The notes: generated by a model from the sequence alone, not told the origin. Counted from the stretch's first letter, positions 25,108 to 34,662 are shown. The stretch: DNA of 64,000 nt from an uncultured Eubacteriales bacterium (GCA_902801165.1 CADCHI010000003.1:29483-93482); one strand, 5' to 3'. Program-made: numbers and translations.

Positions 25108-26478
25108 TCAGATCATCTGCTCCGGGTGGAACACCTCGTCGAAGCGCTCAGGCGTCAGGAAGCCCAGCTTGACGCAGGCCTCCTTCAGGCTGATGTTCTC
25201 GGCGAAGGCCAGCTTGGCGGTCTTGGCGGCGTTGTCGTAGCCGATGTACGGATTCAGAGCCGTGACCAGCATCAGGCTGTTGTGCAGGTTGTGGGCCATC
25301 TTCTCCCGGTCGGCGGTGATGCCCCGGACGCAATTGTCGTTGAAGGAGCGGATGCCGTCCGCCAGCAGTCGCGCGGACTGGAGGAAGTTATAGATCAGCA
25401 CCGGCATGAACACGTTCAGCTCGAAGTTGCCCTGACTGGCGGCCATGCCCACGGCCACGTCGTTGGCGATTACCTGCACGGCCACCATGGTCATGGCCTC
25501 GCACTGGGTGGGGTTCACCTTGCCGGGCATGATGGAGGAGCCGGGCTCGTTCTCCGGAATGCGGATCTCGCCCAGGCCGCAGCGGGGGCCGGAGGCCAGC
25601 CAGCGCACGTCGTTGGCGATCTTCATCATATTGGCGGCCAGGGCCTTCATGGCGCCGTGGGCGAACACCAGCTCGTCCTTGGCGGTGAGGGCATGGAACT
25701 TGTTCGGCGCGGTGACGAAGGCCTTGCCGGTCAACTCGGACACGGCCCGGGCGACCTCCGCGTCGAAGCCCGCGGGGGCGTTCAGCCCGGTGCCCACGGC
25801 GGTGCCGCCCAGGGCCAGCTGCTTCAGCTGGGGCAGTGCGGCCTCCAGCATCTCCAGGGGCTTTTCGACCATGCCCCGCCAGCCGCTGATCTCCTGGCTG
25901 AAGGCGATGGGCGTGGCGTCCTGCAGGTGGGTGCGGCCGGACTTCACCACCCCGGCGTTCTCCGCCTCCAGACGCTTCAGCGTGTCGATGAAGCGCCGCG
26001 CCTCGGGCATCAGGCTGTCCTCGATGGCGATGACCGCCGCGATGTGCATGGCGGTGGGGAAGGTGTCGTTGCTGCTCTGGGACATGTTCACGTGGTCGTT
26101 GGGGTGCAGCAGCTTTTCCCCGGCGATCTCGTTGCCCCGATTGGCGATGACCTCGTTGGCGTTCATGTTGGACTGAGTGCCGCTGCCCGTCTGCCACACC
26201 ACCAGGGGGAAGTGGTCGTTCAGCGCCCCGGAGATGACCTCGTCGCAGGCGGCGGAGATGGCGGCCAGGCGACGGTCGTCCATGCGGTCGGGGCGGACGC
26301 GGTGGTTGGCGATGGCCGCGGCCTTCTTTAAAATGCCGAAGGCGTGGGTGATCTCCCGGGGCATCAGCTCGCCGCCGATCCGGAAGTTCTGATAGCTGCG
26401 CTGGGTCTGCGCGCCCCAATAGCGGTCGGCGGGCACCCGCATTTCGCCCATGGAGTCCCTTTCAATGCGATAATCCAT
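25108..26478 (-). CDS. fumC: Fumarate hydratase class II
   Basis: The enzyme interconverts fumarate and malate. The 456-residue protein has the family start DSMGEMRVPADRYWGAQTQRS, the substrate-site segments SGTQSNMNANEVIANRG and NDHVNMSQSSNDTFPTA, GRTHLQDATPI, and the superfamily signature GSSIMPGKVNPTQCEA. All are intact. The start at 26478 follows GGAGAAAACC. Aspartase belongs to the same superfamily and cannot be fully excluded, but SQSSNDTFPTAMHIA fits fumarase. The gene lies after the kinase gene on the same strand, separated by a hairpin. Confidence 0.94.
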   Translation of the reverse strand: MDYRIERDSMGEMRVPADRYWGAQTQRSYQNFRIGGELMPREITHAFGILKKAAAIANHRVRPDRMDDRRLAAISAACDEVISGALNDHFPLVVWQTGSGTQSNMNANEVIANRGNEIAGEKLLHPNDHVNMSQSSNDTFPTAMHIAAVIAIEDSLMPEARRFIDTLKRLEAENAGVVKSGRTHLQDATPIAFSQEISGWRGMVEKPLEMLEAALPQLKQLALGGTAVGTGLNAPAGFDAEVARAVSELTGKAFVTAPNKFHALTAKDELVFAHGAMKALAANMMKIANDVRWLASGPRCGLGEIRIPENEPGSSIMPGKVNPTQCEAMTMVAVQVIANDVAVGMAASQGNFELNVFMPVLIYNFLQSARLLADGIRSFNDNCVRGITADREKMAHNLHNSLMLVTALNPYIGYDNAAKTAKLAFAENISLKEACVKLGFLTPERFDEVFHPEQMI

Positions 26479-26512
26479 GCGGTTTTCTCCTTTGTCTGTG
26501 ATGTGCATGACA

Positions 26513-26544
26513 ATGCCGCGCGAAGGACAGCCCTCGCGCGGCAT
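26513..26544 (-). terminator. Hairpin between the kinase gene and fumC
   Basis: ATGCCGCGCGA (26513-26523) pairs with TCGCGCGGCAT (26534-26544). There is no T run, so it may be a weak terminator or an mRNA-stability element. Confidence 0.45.
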
Positions 26545-26547
26545 GTA

Positions 26548-27666
26548 TTAACGGTATTTCTCGATCAGCTCCCGCACGATGGCGTCCATTTCGCCGCGGC
26601 GGCGCTCCATGTCGCTGAGCAGCTTGAACTGGCAGCGGGCGCGGACGAGGTTGTGGTCCGAATAGGCGGTGCGGAAGTACACGTCGCCGTCCAGATAGTC
26701 GGTGAGGAAGCGCATGCCCACCTCGTAGGTCATCACAAGCGCGCCCAGGGGCAGGTTCAGCAGCTCGGTTTCGGTCAGCCCACGGGCGGTCTCGGCGATG
26801 AAGCCCTCGGCAAAGCCCCGGAACAGGTCGATGTCCAGCGCCACCCGGGAGAGGTCGCGCTCGTCCTCGACAGCGGTGGAGGCGCCGAAGCGTACGGCGT
26901 CGCCGAAGTCATACAGCGCGGAGCCGGCCATCACGGTGTCCAGGTCGATGACGCACAGCGCCTCGCCGGTGTCCCTGTCCAGCATCACGTTGTTGATCTT
27001 GGTGTCGTTGTGGGTCACGCGCAGGGGCAGCTCGCCGGCCTCGATCATGTCCACGATGCGGCACATGGCCTCCTTGCGGGCGCGTACGAAGGCGATCTCC
27101 CCGGCGGCCTCGGCGGCCCGGGCGGGGTCGGCCTTCGCCACGGAGGCCTCGAAGGCGGCCTCCCGCTTGCGGGTGTCGTGGAAGTCCGGGATCGTCTCGT
27201 GCAGCCGCGCGATGGGGAAGTCGGCCAGCATGTTCTGGAACCGGCCGAAGGCGCGGCCCACCTCCCCGAACTGGGCGGGGCTCTCCGCTTGGTCCCGGGA
27301 TTCGGCGTTGACGATGAAGTCGTAGGCGCGCCAGCTGCCGCCGTTCGCGTCCAGCAGCAGTATGCCGCCGCCGCGCACCGGCACCACGCGCAGCACCCGG
27401 TTTTCCGGGTCCTCGCCCTTCTCCTGCATCGCCTGCCGGAGGTGCTCCGTCACCAGCTGGACGTTCTCCATCACCTCGTCCGGCTTCTTGAAGGCGACGC
27501 CGTTGATGTGCTGGAGCACGTACTCCCGCACGGAGCTGTCCGGCTGGGCGAAGCTGAGCCGGTAGGTGCTGTTGATATGCCCGGTCTTGATCTCCTCCAC
27601 GCCTTGAAGCGTGCCGGAAAACTCAAAGCCGTCGATGATGGCTTTCATTGCGCTGCCGATGGTCAT
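26548..27666 (-). CDS. Aminoglycoside phosphotransferase-fold kinase, NahK-like
   Basis: This is a small-molecule kinase of the APH fold. The catalytic loop is LRVTHNDTKINNVML (His-x-Asp with Asn) and the metal aspartate lies in CVIDLDTVMAGSALYDFGDAVR; both segments are nearly those of N-acetylhexosamine 1-kinases that phosphorylate GlcNAc/GalNAc at C1. The N-terminal lobe has IKTGHINSTYRL and EYVLQHING. The length is 372 residues with the start at 27666 behind AAGGGGAAA. The substrate is inferred from similarity only. It sits between ftsY and fumC. Confidence 0.8.
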   Translation of the reverse strand: MTIGSAMKAIIDGFEFSGTLQGVEEIKTGHINSTYRLSFAQPDSSVREYVLQHINGVAFKKPDEVMENVQLVTEHLRQAMQEKGEDPENRVLRVVPVRGGGILLLDANGGSWRAYDFIVNAESRDQAESPAQFGEVGRAFGRFQNMLADFPIARLHETIPDFHDTRKREAAFEASVAKADPARAAEAAGEIAFVRARKEAMCRIVDMIEAGELPLRVTHNDTKINNVMLDRDTGEALCVIDLDTVMAGSALYDFGDAVRFGASTAVEDERDLSRVALDIDLFRGFAEGFIAETARGLTETELLNLPLGALVMTYEVGMRFLTDYLDGDVYFRTAYSDHNLVRARCQFKLLSDMERRRGEMDAIVRELIEKYR

Positions 27667-27717
27667 TTCAATTTCCCCTTGTATTGCTCGGCCCAAGGGC
27701 TGTTTTTTGCGCTCTCG

Positions 27718-28620
27718 TCAGTCTCCAAAGATGGCGGAGACGAACTCCTTCGCGTCGAAGGGCTGCATGTCGTCCAGCTGCTCGCCCAGGCCGATGTAGC
27801 GCACCGGCAGGCCCAGCTCGTTGCGGATGGCGATGGCGATGCCGCCCTTGGCGGTGCCGTCCAGCTTGGTCAGTATGATGCCCTGGAGGTTGGCCACCTC
27901 GCTGAACACCTTGGCCTGGGCCAGGCCGTTCTGTCCGGTGGTGGCATCGATGACCAGCAGCGCGCCCAGGGAGGCCTCGGGATACTCCCGCTCCACCACG
28001 CGGCTGATCTTCTTCAATTCCTCCATCAGGTGGGCCTTGTTGTGCAGGCGGCCGGCGGTGTCCACCAGCAGCACGTCCGCGTGGCGGCCCTTGGCGGCCT
28101 GGATGCCGTCGAACACCACCGCGGCGGGGTCGGCGCCCTCCTGATGCTTGATGATGGGCACGTTGGCCCGCTCGGCCCAGACGGTCAGCTGGTCGGCGGC
28201 GGCGGCGCGGAAGGTGTCGCCGGCGCAGATGATCACACGGCGGCCCAGCACCTTCAGGCGGGAGGCCAGCTTGCCGATGGAGGTGGTCTTGCCCACGCCG
28301 TTCACGCCGATGATCAGCAGCACCATGGGGCTGGTGAGCTGCATCGGCTCGGCCCACAGGATGTCCACCAGGATCTGCTGGAGGGCCTCCCGGGCCTTCT
28401 GCGGGTTGCCGATCTTCTCGGTTTTGCACTTCTCCTTCAGGCGGCTGACGGCCAGCTCGGCGGTGGGCACGCCCACGTCCGCCATGATCAGGATGTCCGT
28501 CAGGTCCTCGTAGAAGTCGTCGTCCAGCTCCTTGTAGCTCTCCACCAGCTCGTCCATGCGGCCGGAGAAGGCGTTGCGGGTCTTTTGAAGGCCGCTCTTG
28601 ATCTTATCGAATAAACCCAT
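27718..28620 (-). CDS. ftsY: Signal recognition particle receptor FtsY
   Basis: FtsY is the SRP receptor GTPase that brings ribosomes to the membrane for co-translational insertion. The N domain (residues about 1-85) has FSGRMDELVESYKELDDDFYEDL; the G domain holds GVNGVGKTTSIGKLA, DTFRAAAADQL, DTAGRLHNKAHLM and TKLDGTAKGG. The 300-residue form lacks the long acidic A domain of E. coli, which is common in Firmicutes. It follows smc on the same strand, the standard rnc-smc-ftsY order. Confidence 0.97.
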   Translation of the reverse strand: MGLFDKIKSGLQKTRNAFSGRMDELVESYKELDDDFYEDLTDILIMADVGVPTAELAVSRLKEKCKTEKIGNPQKAREALQQILVDILWAEPMQLTSPMVLLIIGVNGVGKTTSIGKLASRLKVLGRRVIICAGDTFRAAAADQLTVWAERANVPIIKHQEGADPAAVVFDGIQAAKGRHADVLLVDTAGRLHNKAHLMEELKKISRVVEREYPEASLGALLVIDATTGQNGLAQAKVFSEVANLQGIILTKLDGTAKGGIAIAIRNELGLPVRYIGLGEQLDDMQPFDAKEFVSAIFGD

Positions 28621-28639
28621 GTTTCAAACCTCCAGTGGC

Positions 28640-28745
28640 GAATAGGGATTAGGGATTAGGGAATAGGGATTAGGGATTGGAAGGCGGCGCTGCCGCGCTT
28701 CAAAGCCATATTCAATTCTCAATTCCCAATTCTCAATTCTCAATT
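28640..28745. repeat. Short tandem AGGGATT and CAATTCTC repeats between smc and ftsY
   Basis: AGGGATT/AGGGAAT units recur in 28640-28680, and CAATTCTC/CAATTCCC units recur in 28711-28745. No gene is present in this gap of 128 bases. Confidence 0.75.
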
Positions 28746-28748
28746 GAC

Positions 28749-31700
28749 TTACACTGCTTCGTTCAGCTTTACCGACACCGTCTTGCTCACGCCCTTTTCC
28801 TCCATCACCACGCCGTACAGCGCGTCGCAGCGCTCCATGGTGCCCTTGCGGTGGGTGATGACGATGAACTGGGTGTTTTCCGAGTAGGATTTCAGGTAGT
28901 CGGCGTAGGTATCGATGTTGGCGTCGTCCAGGGCGGCTTCGATCTCGTCCAGTATGCAGAACGGGGTCGGCTTCAGGTCCAGTATGGCGAACAGGATCGC
29001 GATGGCCGTCAGCGCGCGCTCGCCGCCGGAGAGCAGCGAGAGCATTTGCAGCTTCTTGCCCGGGGGCTGGGCCACGATGTCGATGCCGCAGTTCAGCGCG
29101 TCCTTGGGGTCGGCCAGGCGCAGTTCGGCCTTGCCGCCGCCGAAGAGCCGCACGAAGGTGCGCTGGAAGTTGTCGTTCATCAGGGCGAACTGCTCCTTGA
29201 ACTGCTTCTCCATGCGCATTTCCAGCTCCGCGACGATGCCCTCCAGGTCCGCCTGGGCCTTGAGCAGGTCGTCCCGCTGGGCGGTCATCTCCTCGACGCG
29301 CTCCACCGTGCGCCGGTATTCGTCCAGGGCGGCCACGTTCACGGTGCCCATGGCGCGGATGCGCTGGCGGATGGCGGCGATGCGCTTCTCGGATTCCGTC
29401 AGCTTGAAGTCCGCCTGGCGGAAGGACTCCGCCCCGGCGTAGGTCAGCTCGTAGTCCTCCCAGATGCGGTCCTGGATCTGCTTGAACTCGCCCTCCACGC
29501 GGGCCAGCTGCAGCTCGCTGCGGTGGTGTTTGTCGCTGAAATCGTCCAGGTTGGCGCGCAGGGCGTCGATCTCATCGGCCAGGGCCTGCAGCTTCTTCTG
29601 CACGCCGGTGCGGCGGGAATCCGCCTCGTCAAAGGCCGAGCGGGCCGCGTCCAGTGCCTGCTTGTTGGCGTTCAGCGTATCGAGGTCGCGCTCCAGCAGA
29701 GAAGCGTTGTTCTCCAGCTGCTTCAGGCACTCCTCCAGCGCCACCTGGGATTCAGCCAGCACCTTCTCGGCGTTGTCCGCCTGGTCGCTGAGCCGGTCCC
29801 GGTTGGCCACGGCGGCTTCGAGGCCGCGGCGGCGCGAGGCGAGGGCGATGCGCCCGTTGCCCACGGTCTCCCGCAGGGCTTCCGTCTCGCCGCGCAGCTT
29901 GTAGATCTCGGCGGACAGCTGTTTCACCTGGGCCTGGCGGTCCTCGGTGGAGCTCTGCGCGGTGGCCTGCTGCGCGTCCAGGGCGGCCAGGCCGGCGGTG
30001 ACGTCCTCCAGCTGGGCCTTCAAGCGCTCTCGTTCGGCGGTCGCGCGGGCCACGCGCTGGTTGTTGCTGTCCTGCTCGTCGAGGGCCGCCTTCAGCTGGG
30101 TCTCGGCGCGGGCGCAGGCGACCTCCTGCTTGTGCAGCTCGTCGTACAGCTCGCCGCGCTCCTTCTTGAGGCCGGAGCGCTCCTCCTCGATGGCCGAATA
30201 CTTTTCCCGCGCCTCGACGAAGGCCGCCTCCAGCTTCTTCAGGGCCTGCTCGCTCTCCTCGATCTCGCGGCTGCGGGAGAGGAGGCTGGTCACCCGGCTC
30301 TGCACGCTGCCGCCGGTCATGGAGCCGCCGGAGTGCATGACGTCGCCCTCCAGCGTCACCAGCCGGAACTGGTAGCGCCCGGCCCGCTGGATGGCGATGC
30401 CGGCGGTCAGGTCCTCGGCCACCACGGTGCGGCCCAGGAGGTTGTCGATGACGCCCTGGTACTGGGGATCGAACTCCACCAGCTCCGAGGCGAGGCCCAC
30501 GCAGCCCGGCATGGACAGCACGCCCCGCTCCTGCTGGGAGAGGGTGCGCCCGCGCACGGAGGAGATGGGCAGGAAGGTGGCCCGGCCGAAGCGGTTGGCG
30601 CGCAGGTATTCGATCATGCGCTTGGCGTCCTCGTCCCGGTCCACGACGATGTTCTGCAATGCGCCGCCCAGCACCATGTCCATGGCACGCTCCAGGCGGG
30701 CGGGTACGTGGATCAGGTCCGCCACGACGCCGTGGACGCCGGAGCGCCGCGCGCCGTCGCCACCGTCCTGGCGGCGGGCCTGCATCAGCACCTGCTTGAC
30801 GGAGTTGTTGTAGCCCTCGTAGTCGCGCTGCATCTCGCGCAGCAGCTTCAATCGGGAATCCCGCTGCTGCCGCTCGTTCTGCATCCGCGTCACCCGGTCG
30901 GAGAGGGCCGCGGACTCCTCGCCGAGGGCCTGCACGCGCGCCTGCATCCGGGCGGCCTCGCCGTTCAGCTCCGCCAGGCGGGTGTTTTCTGTGTCCAGAA
31001 GCTCCCGGGCGGACTGAACGTGAGCGTTCAGCGCCTCGGAGCCGGTCTGCTCGCGGGTGCGGTCATCCTCCATGCGGCCCAGCTGGTTTTCCAGCGCGGT
31101 CTGCATGGCGCTCAGGCGGGCGCGCTGGGAGCGCACGTCGCCCAGGCGGTTCATGGCCTGTATGATGGCCTGCTTGGCGCTCTCGGATTCCTCCTCCAGC
31201 GCGGCAAGGCGGGTCTCGGAGCTCTCCAAAGACTGCTCCTGCGTCCGAAGCTCGGCGGAGTCCACGTTCAGCGCGGCGCGCTCGGCCTCGATCTCGCCGT
31301 CCATCTGGTCGATCTGGCGGCGAATGCCCTCGCCGCCCTCGGCGGCGGCGGTCTGCTGCGCCTGGATGCGGTCGCGCTCCTTCTCGCCGGCGGCGATGCG
31401 CTCCCGCATGACCTGCACGGCACCCTCGCCGGCCTCCACCTCGCGGATGAGCCGCTGCACGACCTCCCGCTTCTCGCTGCTCTCCAGCTCCAGCTGGTCC
31501 AGCAGGGCCTGGGATTCGTCCCGCAGCGCGCCCTTGCTCTCCAGCTCCTGGTTGGCCTGGAGGATGGCTTCGCCCAGCGTTTGCACGGACTGCTTGAGCT
31601 CCTTGATGCGCTCCTCGTAGCGCTCGGTGCGCACCAGGAACACGTTCAGGTCCAGCAGCTTCAATTCGTCCCGCAGGGACAGGTATTCCCGGGCCTGCTC

Positions 31701-32327
31701 GCTCTGCTTCTTCAGGGGCTCGACCCGGTCCTCCAATTCGGAGAGGATGTCCTCCACGCGGTTCAGGTTTTCCTGAGTGTGCTGGATGCGCTTCTGGGCG
31801 TCCAGCTTGCGGGCCTTGTACTTGACGATGCCGGCGGCCTCCTCGAAGACCTGTCGACGATCCTCGGACTTGGCGGACAGGATCTCGTCGATGCGGCCCT
31901 GCCCGATCAGGGAATAGCCGTCCTTGCCGATGCCGGTGTCGCGGAACAGGTCCACGATGTCGCGCAGGCGGCAGGCGGCGCCGTTGATCTTGTATTCGCC
32001 CTCGCCGCTGCGGTAGACGCGGCGGGTGACGGCGACCTCCGCGAAGTCCACCGGCAGGGCGTGGTCCTCGTTCTCAAAGACCAGCGTCACCTCGCAGTAG
32101 GCCAGGCGGCGGCGCTTTTCGGTGCCGTTGAAGATGACGTCCTCCATCTTGGAGCCGCGCAGGGACTTGGCGCTCTGTTCGCCGAGCACCCAGCGCACGG
32201 CGTCAGAGATGTTGGACTTGCCGCAGCCGTTCGGCCCGACCACGCCGGTGATGCCGTCTTCAAAGGTAATCTCCACGTTGTCCGCGAAGGACTTGAAGCC
32301 GTGGAGCAAGAGTTTCTTCAATCGCAA
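28749..32327 (-). CDS. smc: Chromosome segregation ATPase SMC
   Basis: SMC with ScpA/ScpB condenses and separates chromosomes. Residues 31-38 are the Walker A GPNGCGKS, followed by SDAVRWVLGEQSAKSLRG. Two long coiled coils (about 165-500 and 680-1020) flank a hinge that includes GVHGVVADLIHVPARLERAM and the glycine-rich VMHSGGSMTGGSV segment. Near the C-terminus lie the signature LLSGGERALTAIAILFA and Walker B FCILDEIEAALDDANI. The length of 1192 residues is standard. A very long open frame on the plus strand across it is a codon-bias shadow. Confidence 0.99.
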   Translation of the reverse strand: MRLKKLLLHGFKSFADNVEITFEDGITGVVGPNGCGKSNISDAVRWVLGEQSAKSLRGSKMEDVIFNGTEKRRRLAYCEVTLVFENEDHALPVDFAEVAVTRRVYRSGEGEYKINGAACRLRDIVDLFRDTGIGKDGYSLIGQGRIDEILSAKSEDRRQVFEEAAGIVKYKARKLDAQKRIQHTQENLNRVEDILSELEDRVEPLKKQSEQAREYLSLRDELKLLDLNVFLVRTERYEERIKELKQSVQTLGEAILQANQELESKGALRDESQALLDQLELESSEKREVVQRLIREVEAGEGAVQVMRERIAAGEKERDRIQAQQTAAAEGGEGIRRQIDQMDGEIEAERAALNVDSAELRTQEQSLESSETRLAALEEESESAKQAIIQAMNRLGDVRSQRARLSAMQTALENQLGRMEDDRTREQTGSEALNAHVQSARELLDTENTRLAELNGEAARMQARVQALGEESAALSDRVTRMQNERQQRDSRLKLLREMQRDYEGYNNSVKQVLMQARRQDGGDGARRSGVHGVVADLIHVPARLERAMDMVLGGALQNIVVDRDEDAKRMIEYLRANRFGRATFLPISSVRGRTLSQQERGVLSMPGCVGLASELVEFDPQYQGVIDNLLGRTVVAEDLTAGIAIQRAGRYQFRLVTLEGDVMHSGGSMTGGSVQSRVTSLLSRSREIEESEQALKKLEAAFVEAREKYSAIEEERSGLKKERGELYDELHKQEVACARAETQLKAALDEQDSNNQRVARATAERERLKAQLEDVTAGLAALDAQQATAQSSTEDRQAQVKQLSAEIYKLRGETEALRETVGNGRIALASRRRGLEAAVANRDRLSDQADNAEKVLAESQVALEECLKQLENNASLLERDLDTLNANKQALDAARSAFDEADSRRTGVQKKLQALADEIDALRANLDDFSDKHHRSELQLARVEGEFKQIQDRIWEDYELTYAGAESFRQADFKLTESEKRIAAIRQRIRAMGTVNVAALDEYRRTVERVEEMTAQRDDLLKAQADLEGIVAELEMRMEKQFKEQFALMNDNFQRTFVRLFGGGKAELRLADPKDALNCGIDIVAQPPGKKLQMLSLLSGGERALTAIAILFAILDLKPTPFCILDEIEAALDDANIDTYADYLKSYSENTQFIVITHRKGTMERCDALYGVVMEEKGVSKTVSVKLNEAV

Positions 32328-32380
32328 TTTTGGATTTCTCCCGTCTGTCGTGCCTTATCGGGGATGGGGGACATCCCGCC

Positions 32381-33049
32381 TCAGTGGTTGCCCAGAAGGC
32401 GCAGCGCGTTCCGCGCGGCGTCCTGCTGCGCGTTCTGCTTGCTGCTGCCCACACCTTCGCCCAGCGTCCTGTCGCCCAGGATCACCCGGTAGCGGAATTG
32501 GGGGGCGTGGGGCGGCCCCTGCATGGAGACGAATTCATACCTGGGCATGTCGCCGTCGCGCTGCAGGATCTCCTGCAGGCGGGACTTGGCGTCCAGGTGG
32601 TCCTCCATCATCCGGGGATGCAGGTCCTCGGCCAGCGCCTTGCGGATGACCTCCACGGCGCAGTCGAAGCCCCCGTCGAGGTACACGGCGGCAAGCACAG
32701 CCTCCATCACATCGCACAGTATGGAGGGCTTGTCCCGCCCGCCGGAGCGATCCTCGCCCACGGAAAGGCGGATGTATTTGCCCAGCTGCAGCCGCTTGGC
32801 GGCGCGGCAGAGCGTCTCCTCCCGCACCAGTCCGGCGCGGATGCGCGTGAGCTTGCCCTCGTCTACCTCCGGGAACTCAAAGTAAAGATAACGGCTGATG
32901 GCCAGCTCCAGCACGGCATCGCCGAGAAACTCCAGCCGCTGGTAGTGGGGCACATGATGATCCCCCCCGTAGGAGGGATGCGTCAGTGCCGTTTCCAGCA
33001 GCCTGGAGTTTTTAAAGGTATAGCCCAGTTCGGTGCAAAGCGCCTTCAC
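32381..33049 (-). CDS. rnc: Ribonuclease III
   Basis: The enzyme cuts double-stranded RNA in rRNA maturation and mRNA decay. The nuclease domain carries the signature RLEFLGDAVLELAIS, with the second acidic motif in DVMEAVLAAVYLDGG. The C-terminal dsRNA-binding domain (about residues 153-222) has SRLQEILQRDGD and GVGSSKQNAQQDAARNAL. The length of 222 residues is normal. It lies four bases after acpP and 53 bases before smc. Confidence 0.97.
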   Translation of the reverse strand: MKALCTELGYTFKNSRLLETALTHPSYGGDHHVPHYQRLEFLGDAVLELAISRYLYFEFPEVDEGKLTRIRAGLVREETLCRAAKRLQLGKYIRLSVGEDRSGGRDKPSILCDVMEAVLAAVYLDGGFDCAVEVIRKALAEDLHPRMMEDHLDAKSRLQEILQRDGDMPRYEFVSMQGPPHAPQFRYRVILGDRTLGEGVGSSKQNAQQDAARNALRLLGNH

Positions 33050-33053
33050 GAGA

Positions 33054-33293
33054 TCAGACCTTCTTCTGAATGTAGTCCACGATGTCGCCGACGGTTTTGA
33101 TGGTGCCCAGCGCCTCGTCCTCCACGGTGAGGTTGAACTCGGTCTCCAGGTCCATGATCAGCATCATCAGGTTGGCGCTGTCGGCGCCCAGGTCCTCGAT
33201 CATGCGGGCGGTATCCACGACCTTGTCCGCCTCCACGGGCAGCTGCATCAGGATATACTCCTTGACCTTCTCAAAAACGGTGTTGCGATCCAT
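33054..33293 (-). CDS. acpP: Acyl carrier protein
   Basis: ACP carries growing fatty acids on a phosphopantetheine arm. The attachment serine is residue 39 in DLGADSANLMMLIMDLE. The usual tripeptide is DSL; here it is DSA, a mild departure. The rest (79 residues, acidic, ending VGDIVDYIQKKV) is typical. It is between plsX and rnc, the common order in Firmicutes, though fabD/fabG genes are not between plsX and acpP. Confidence 0.93.
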   Translation of the reverse strand: MDRNTVFEKVKEYILMQLPVEADKVVDTARMIEDLGADSANLMMLIMDLETEFNLTVEDEALGTIKTVGDIVDYIQKKV

Positions 33294-33379
33294 GAAAATA
33301 CCTCCTGTAAAATGTTTGGTCGGTTTGCTGTGTGCGCCCCTGAGAGGGGCGGTTGGTGCGAATCAGAGCGGGGGAGGGA

Positions 33380-34402
33380 TCAGGCCTCCGCTTCTCCCAG
33401 CCCCGAGAGGCCCTCGCGGATCTTGCCCGCCACGTCGCCGGCGAGCATCTCCCGGGCCTGACGCACCGCGTTCATGATGGCCGTTTCCCCGGAGGCGCCA
33501 TGGGCCTTGATCACCGCGCCCTCCACGCCCAGCAGCGGCGCGCCGCCGTAGGCGTTGTAGTCCATGCAGCGCTTGAACTTGCGGAAGGCGGGGCGGGACA
33601 GCGCCGCGCCGACCCTGGAGACCTTGGAGGCCATCAGGTTGGCCTTGAGCATGCCCATCATGGCGCTGGCGAGGCCCTCGGTGTACTTGAGGATGATGTT
33701 GCCGTCGAAGCCGTCGGCCACCACCACGTCGAAATCGCCGGTGGGGATGTCCCGGGCCTCGGCGTTGCCGGCGAAGCAGTAGCTGGTCTGCGCCTGCATC
33801 AGCTGGTAGGTTTCCTTGGTCAGCTTGTTGCCCTTTTCGGCCTCCGCGCCGATGTTCACCAGGCCGACCTGGGGCCTGTCGATGCCCATGACGCTGTGCA
33901 TGTACACGGAGCCCATCAGACCGAACTGCACCAGGTACTTGGGCTGGCAGTCCACGTTGGCACCGGCGTCGATCAGCATGAAGGGCTTCTTCGCGCCGGG
34001 GATGACCGGGGCCAGGGCGGGCCGCTCAATGCCCGGGATGCGCCCGATGCGCAGCATGCCGCCGGCCAGGATCGCCCCGGTGTTGCCCGCGGAGACCACC
34101 GCGCCGGCCCGCTTCTCCCGCACGGCCAGCATGGCCTGCACCAGGGAGGAGTTCACCTTGCGGCGCACGGCCAGCATCGGGGATTCGTCCATGGCGATCA
34201 CGTCGTCCGCGGGCAAGATCTCCACCCGCGCTTGCACGTCGCCCGCGTCGGTCAGCAATGCTTCGAGCCGATCCTTCGGCCCGGCCAGCAGGATTTTGAT
34301 GTCGGGATATTGACGCAGCGCCGCGACGGCGCCCGCGACGATGGCGTCCGGTGCCTGGTCGCCCCCCATGGCGTCCAGCGCGATGATATACTCTTTCATC
34401 AT
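33380..34402 (-). CDS. plsX: Phosphate acyltransferase PlsX
   Basis: PlsX makes acyl-phosphate from acyl-ACP for phospholipid synthesis. The family start IIALDAMGGDQAPDAIVAGA is present, as are GNTGAILAGGMLRIGRIPGIERPALAPVIP and GNAEARDIPTGDFDVVVADGFDGNIILK. The length is 340 residues. It heads the minus-strand operon plsX-acpP-rnc-smc-ftsY. GGGGAGGTCT precedes the start. Confidence 0.97.
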   Translation of the reverse strand: MMKEYIIALDAMGGDQAPDAIVAGAVAALRQYPDIKILLAGPKDRLEALLTDAGDVQARVEILPADDVIAMDESPMLAVRRKVNSSLVQAMLAVREKRAGAVVSAGNTGAILAGGMLRIGRIPGIERPALAPVIPGAKKPFMLIDAGANVDCQPKYLVQFGLMGSVYMHSVMGIDRPQVGLVNIGAEAEKGNKLTKETYQLMQAQTSYCFAGNAEARDIPTGDFDVVVADGFDGNIILKYTEGLASAMMGMLKANLMASKVSRVGAALSRPAFRKFKRCMDYNAYGGAPLLGVEGAVIKAHGASGETAIMNAVRQAREMLAGDVAGKIREGLSGLGEAEA

Positions 34403-34430
34403 AGACCTCCCCTTATGATATACCTATGTT

Positions 34431-34459
34431 ATTGTATCAGAAGCAATGTAAATTCGCAA
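34431..34459 (-). promoter_or_regulatory. Promoter of the plsX operon
   Basis: On the minus strand TTGCGA (34459-34454) and TACAAT (34436-34431) are 17 bases apart, about 30 bases before plsX. Confidence 0.6.
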
Positions 34460-34540
34460 GCTTTTCAACGCCTCTGTTCCCCCTGCCGCGCGAAAACTGA
34501 TAAATTTTATGAAAAATCGCGCCATTTCCGCTATTGGGGC

Positions 34541-34569
34541 TTGCTATTTTGGGCACGATGGGGTATAAT
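34541..34569 (+). promoter_or_regulatory. Promoter of tRNA-Arg
   Basis: TTGCTA (34541-34546) and TATAAT (34564-34569), spacer 17 bases, 16 bases before the tRNA. Confidence 0.8.
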
Positions 34570-34585
34570 ATCCCATGCTGTTCGT

Positions 34586-34662
34586 GTACCCGTAGCGAAG
34601 CTGGATATCGCGTCAGACTCCGACTCTGAAGACCGTGGGTTCGAATCCCGCCGGGTACGCCA
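34586..34662 (+). tRNA. tRNA-Arg (anticodon CCG)
   Basis: The 77-base sequence folds as a cloverleaf: acceptor GTACCCG/CGGGTAC, D stem GCGA/TCGC, anticodon stem TCAGA/TCTGA around the loop CTCCGAC (anticodon CCG, reading CGG), variable loop AGACC, T arm GTGGG-TTCGAAT-CCCGC and an encoded CCA end. It has a promoter and a terminator of its own. Confidence 0.95.

Noticed and set aside
28677-32492. A 1271-codon open frame on the plus strand opposite smc
   Set aside because: It lies wholly over smc and adjacent genes, has a histidine- and leucine-rich composition produced by reading GC-rich codons backwards, and has no known motif.
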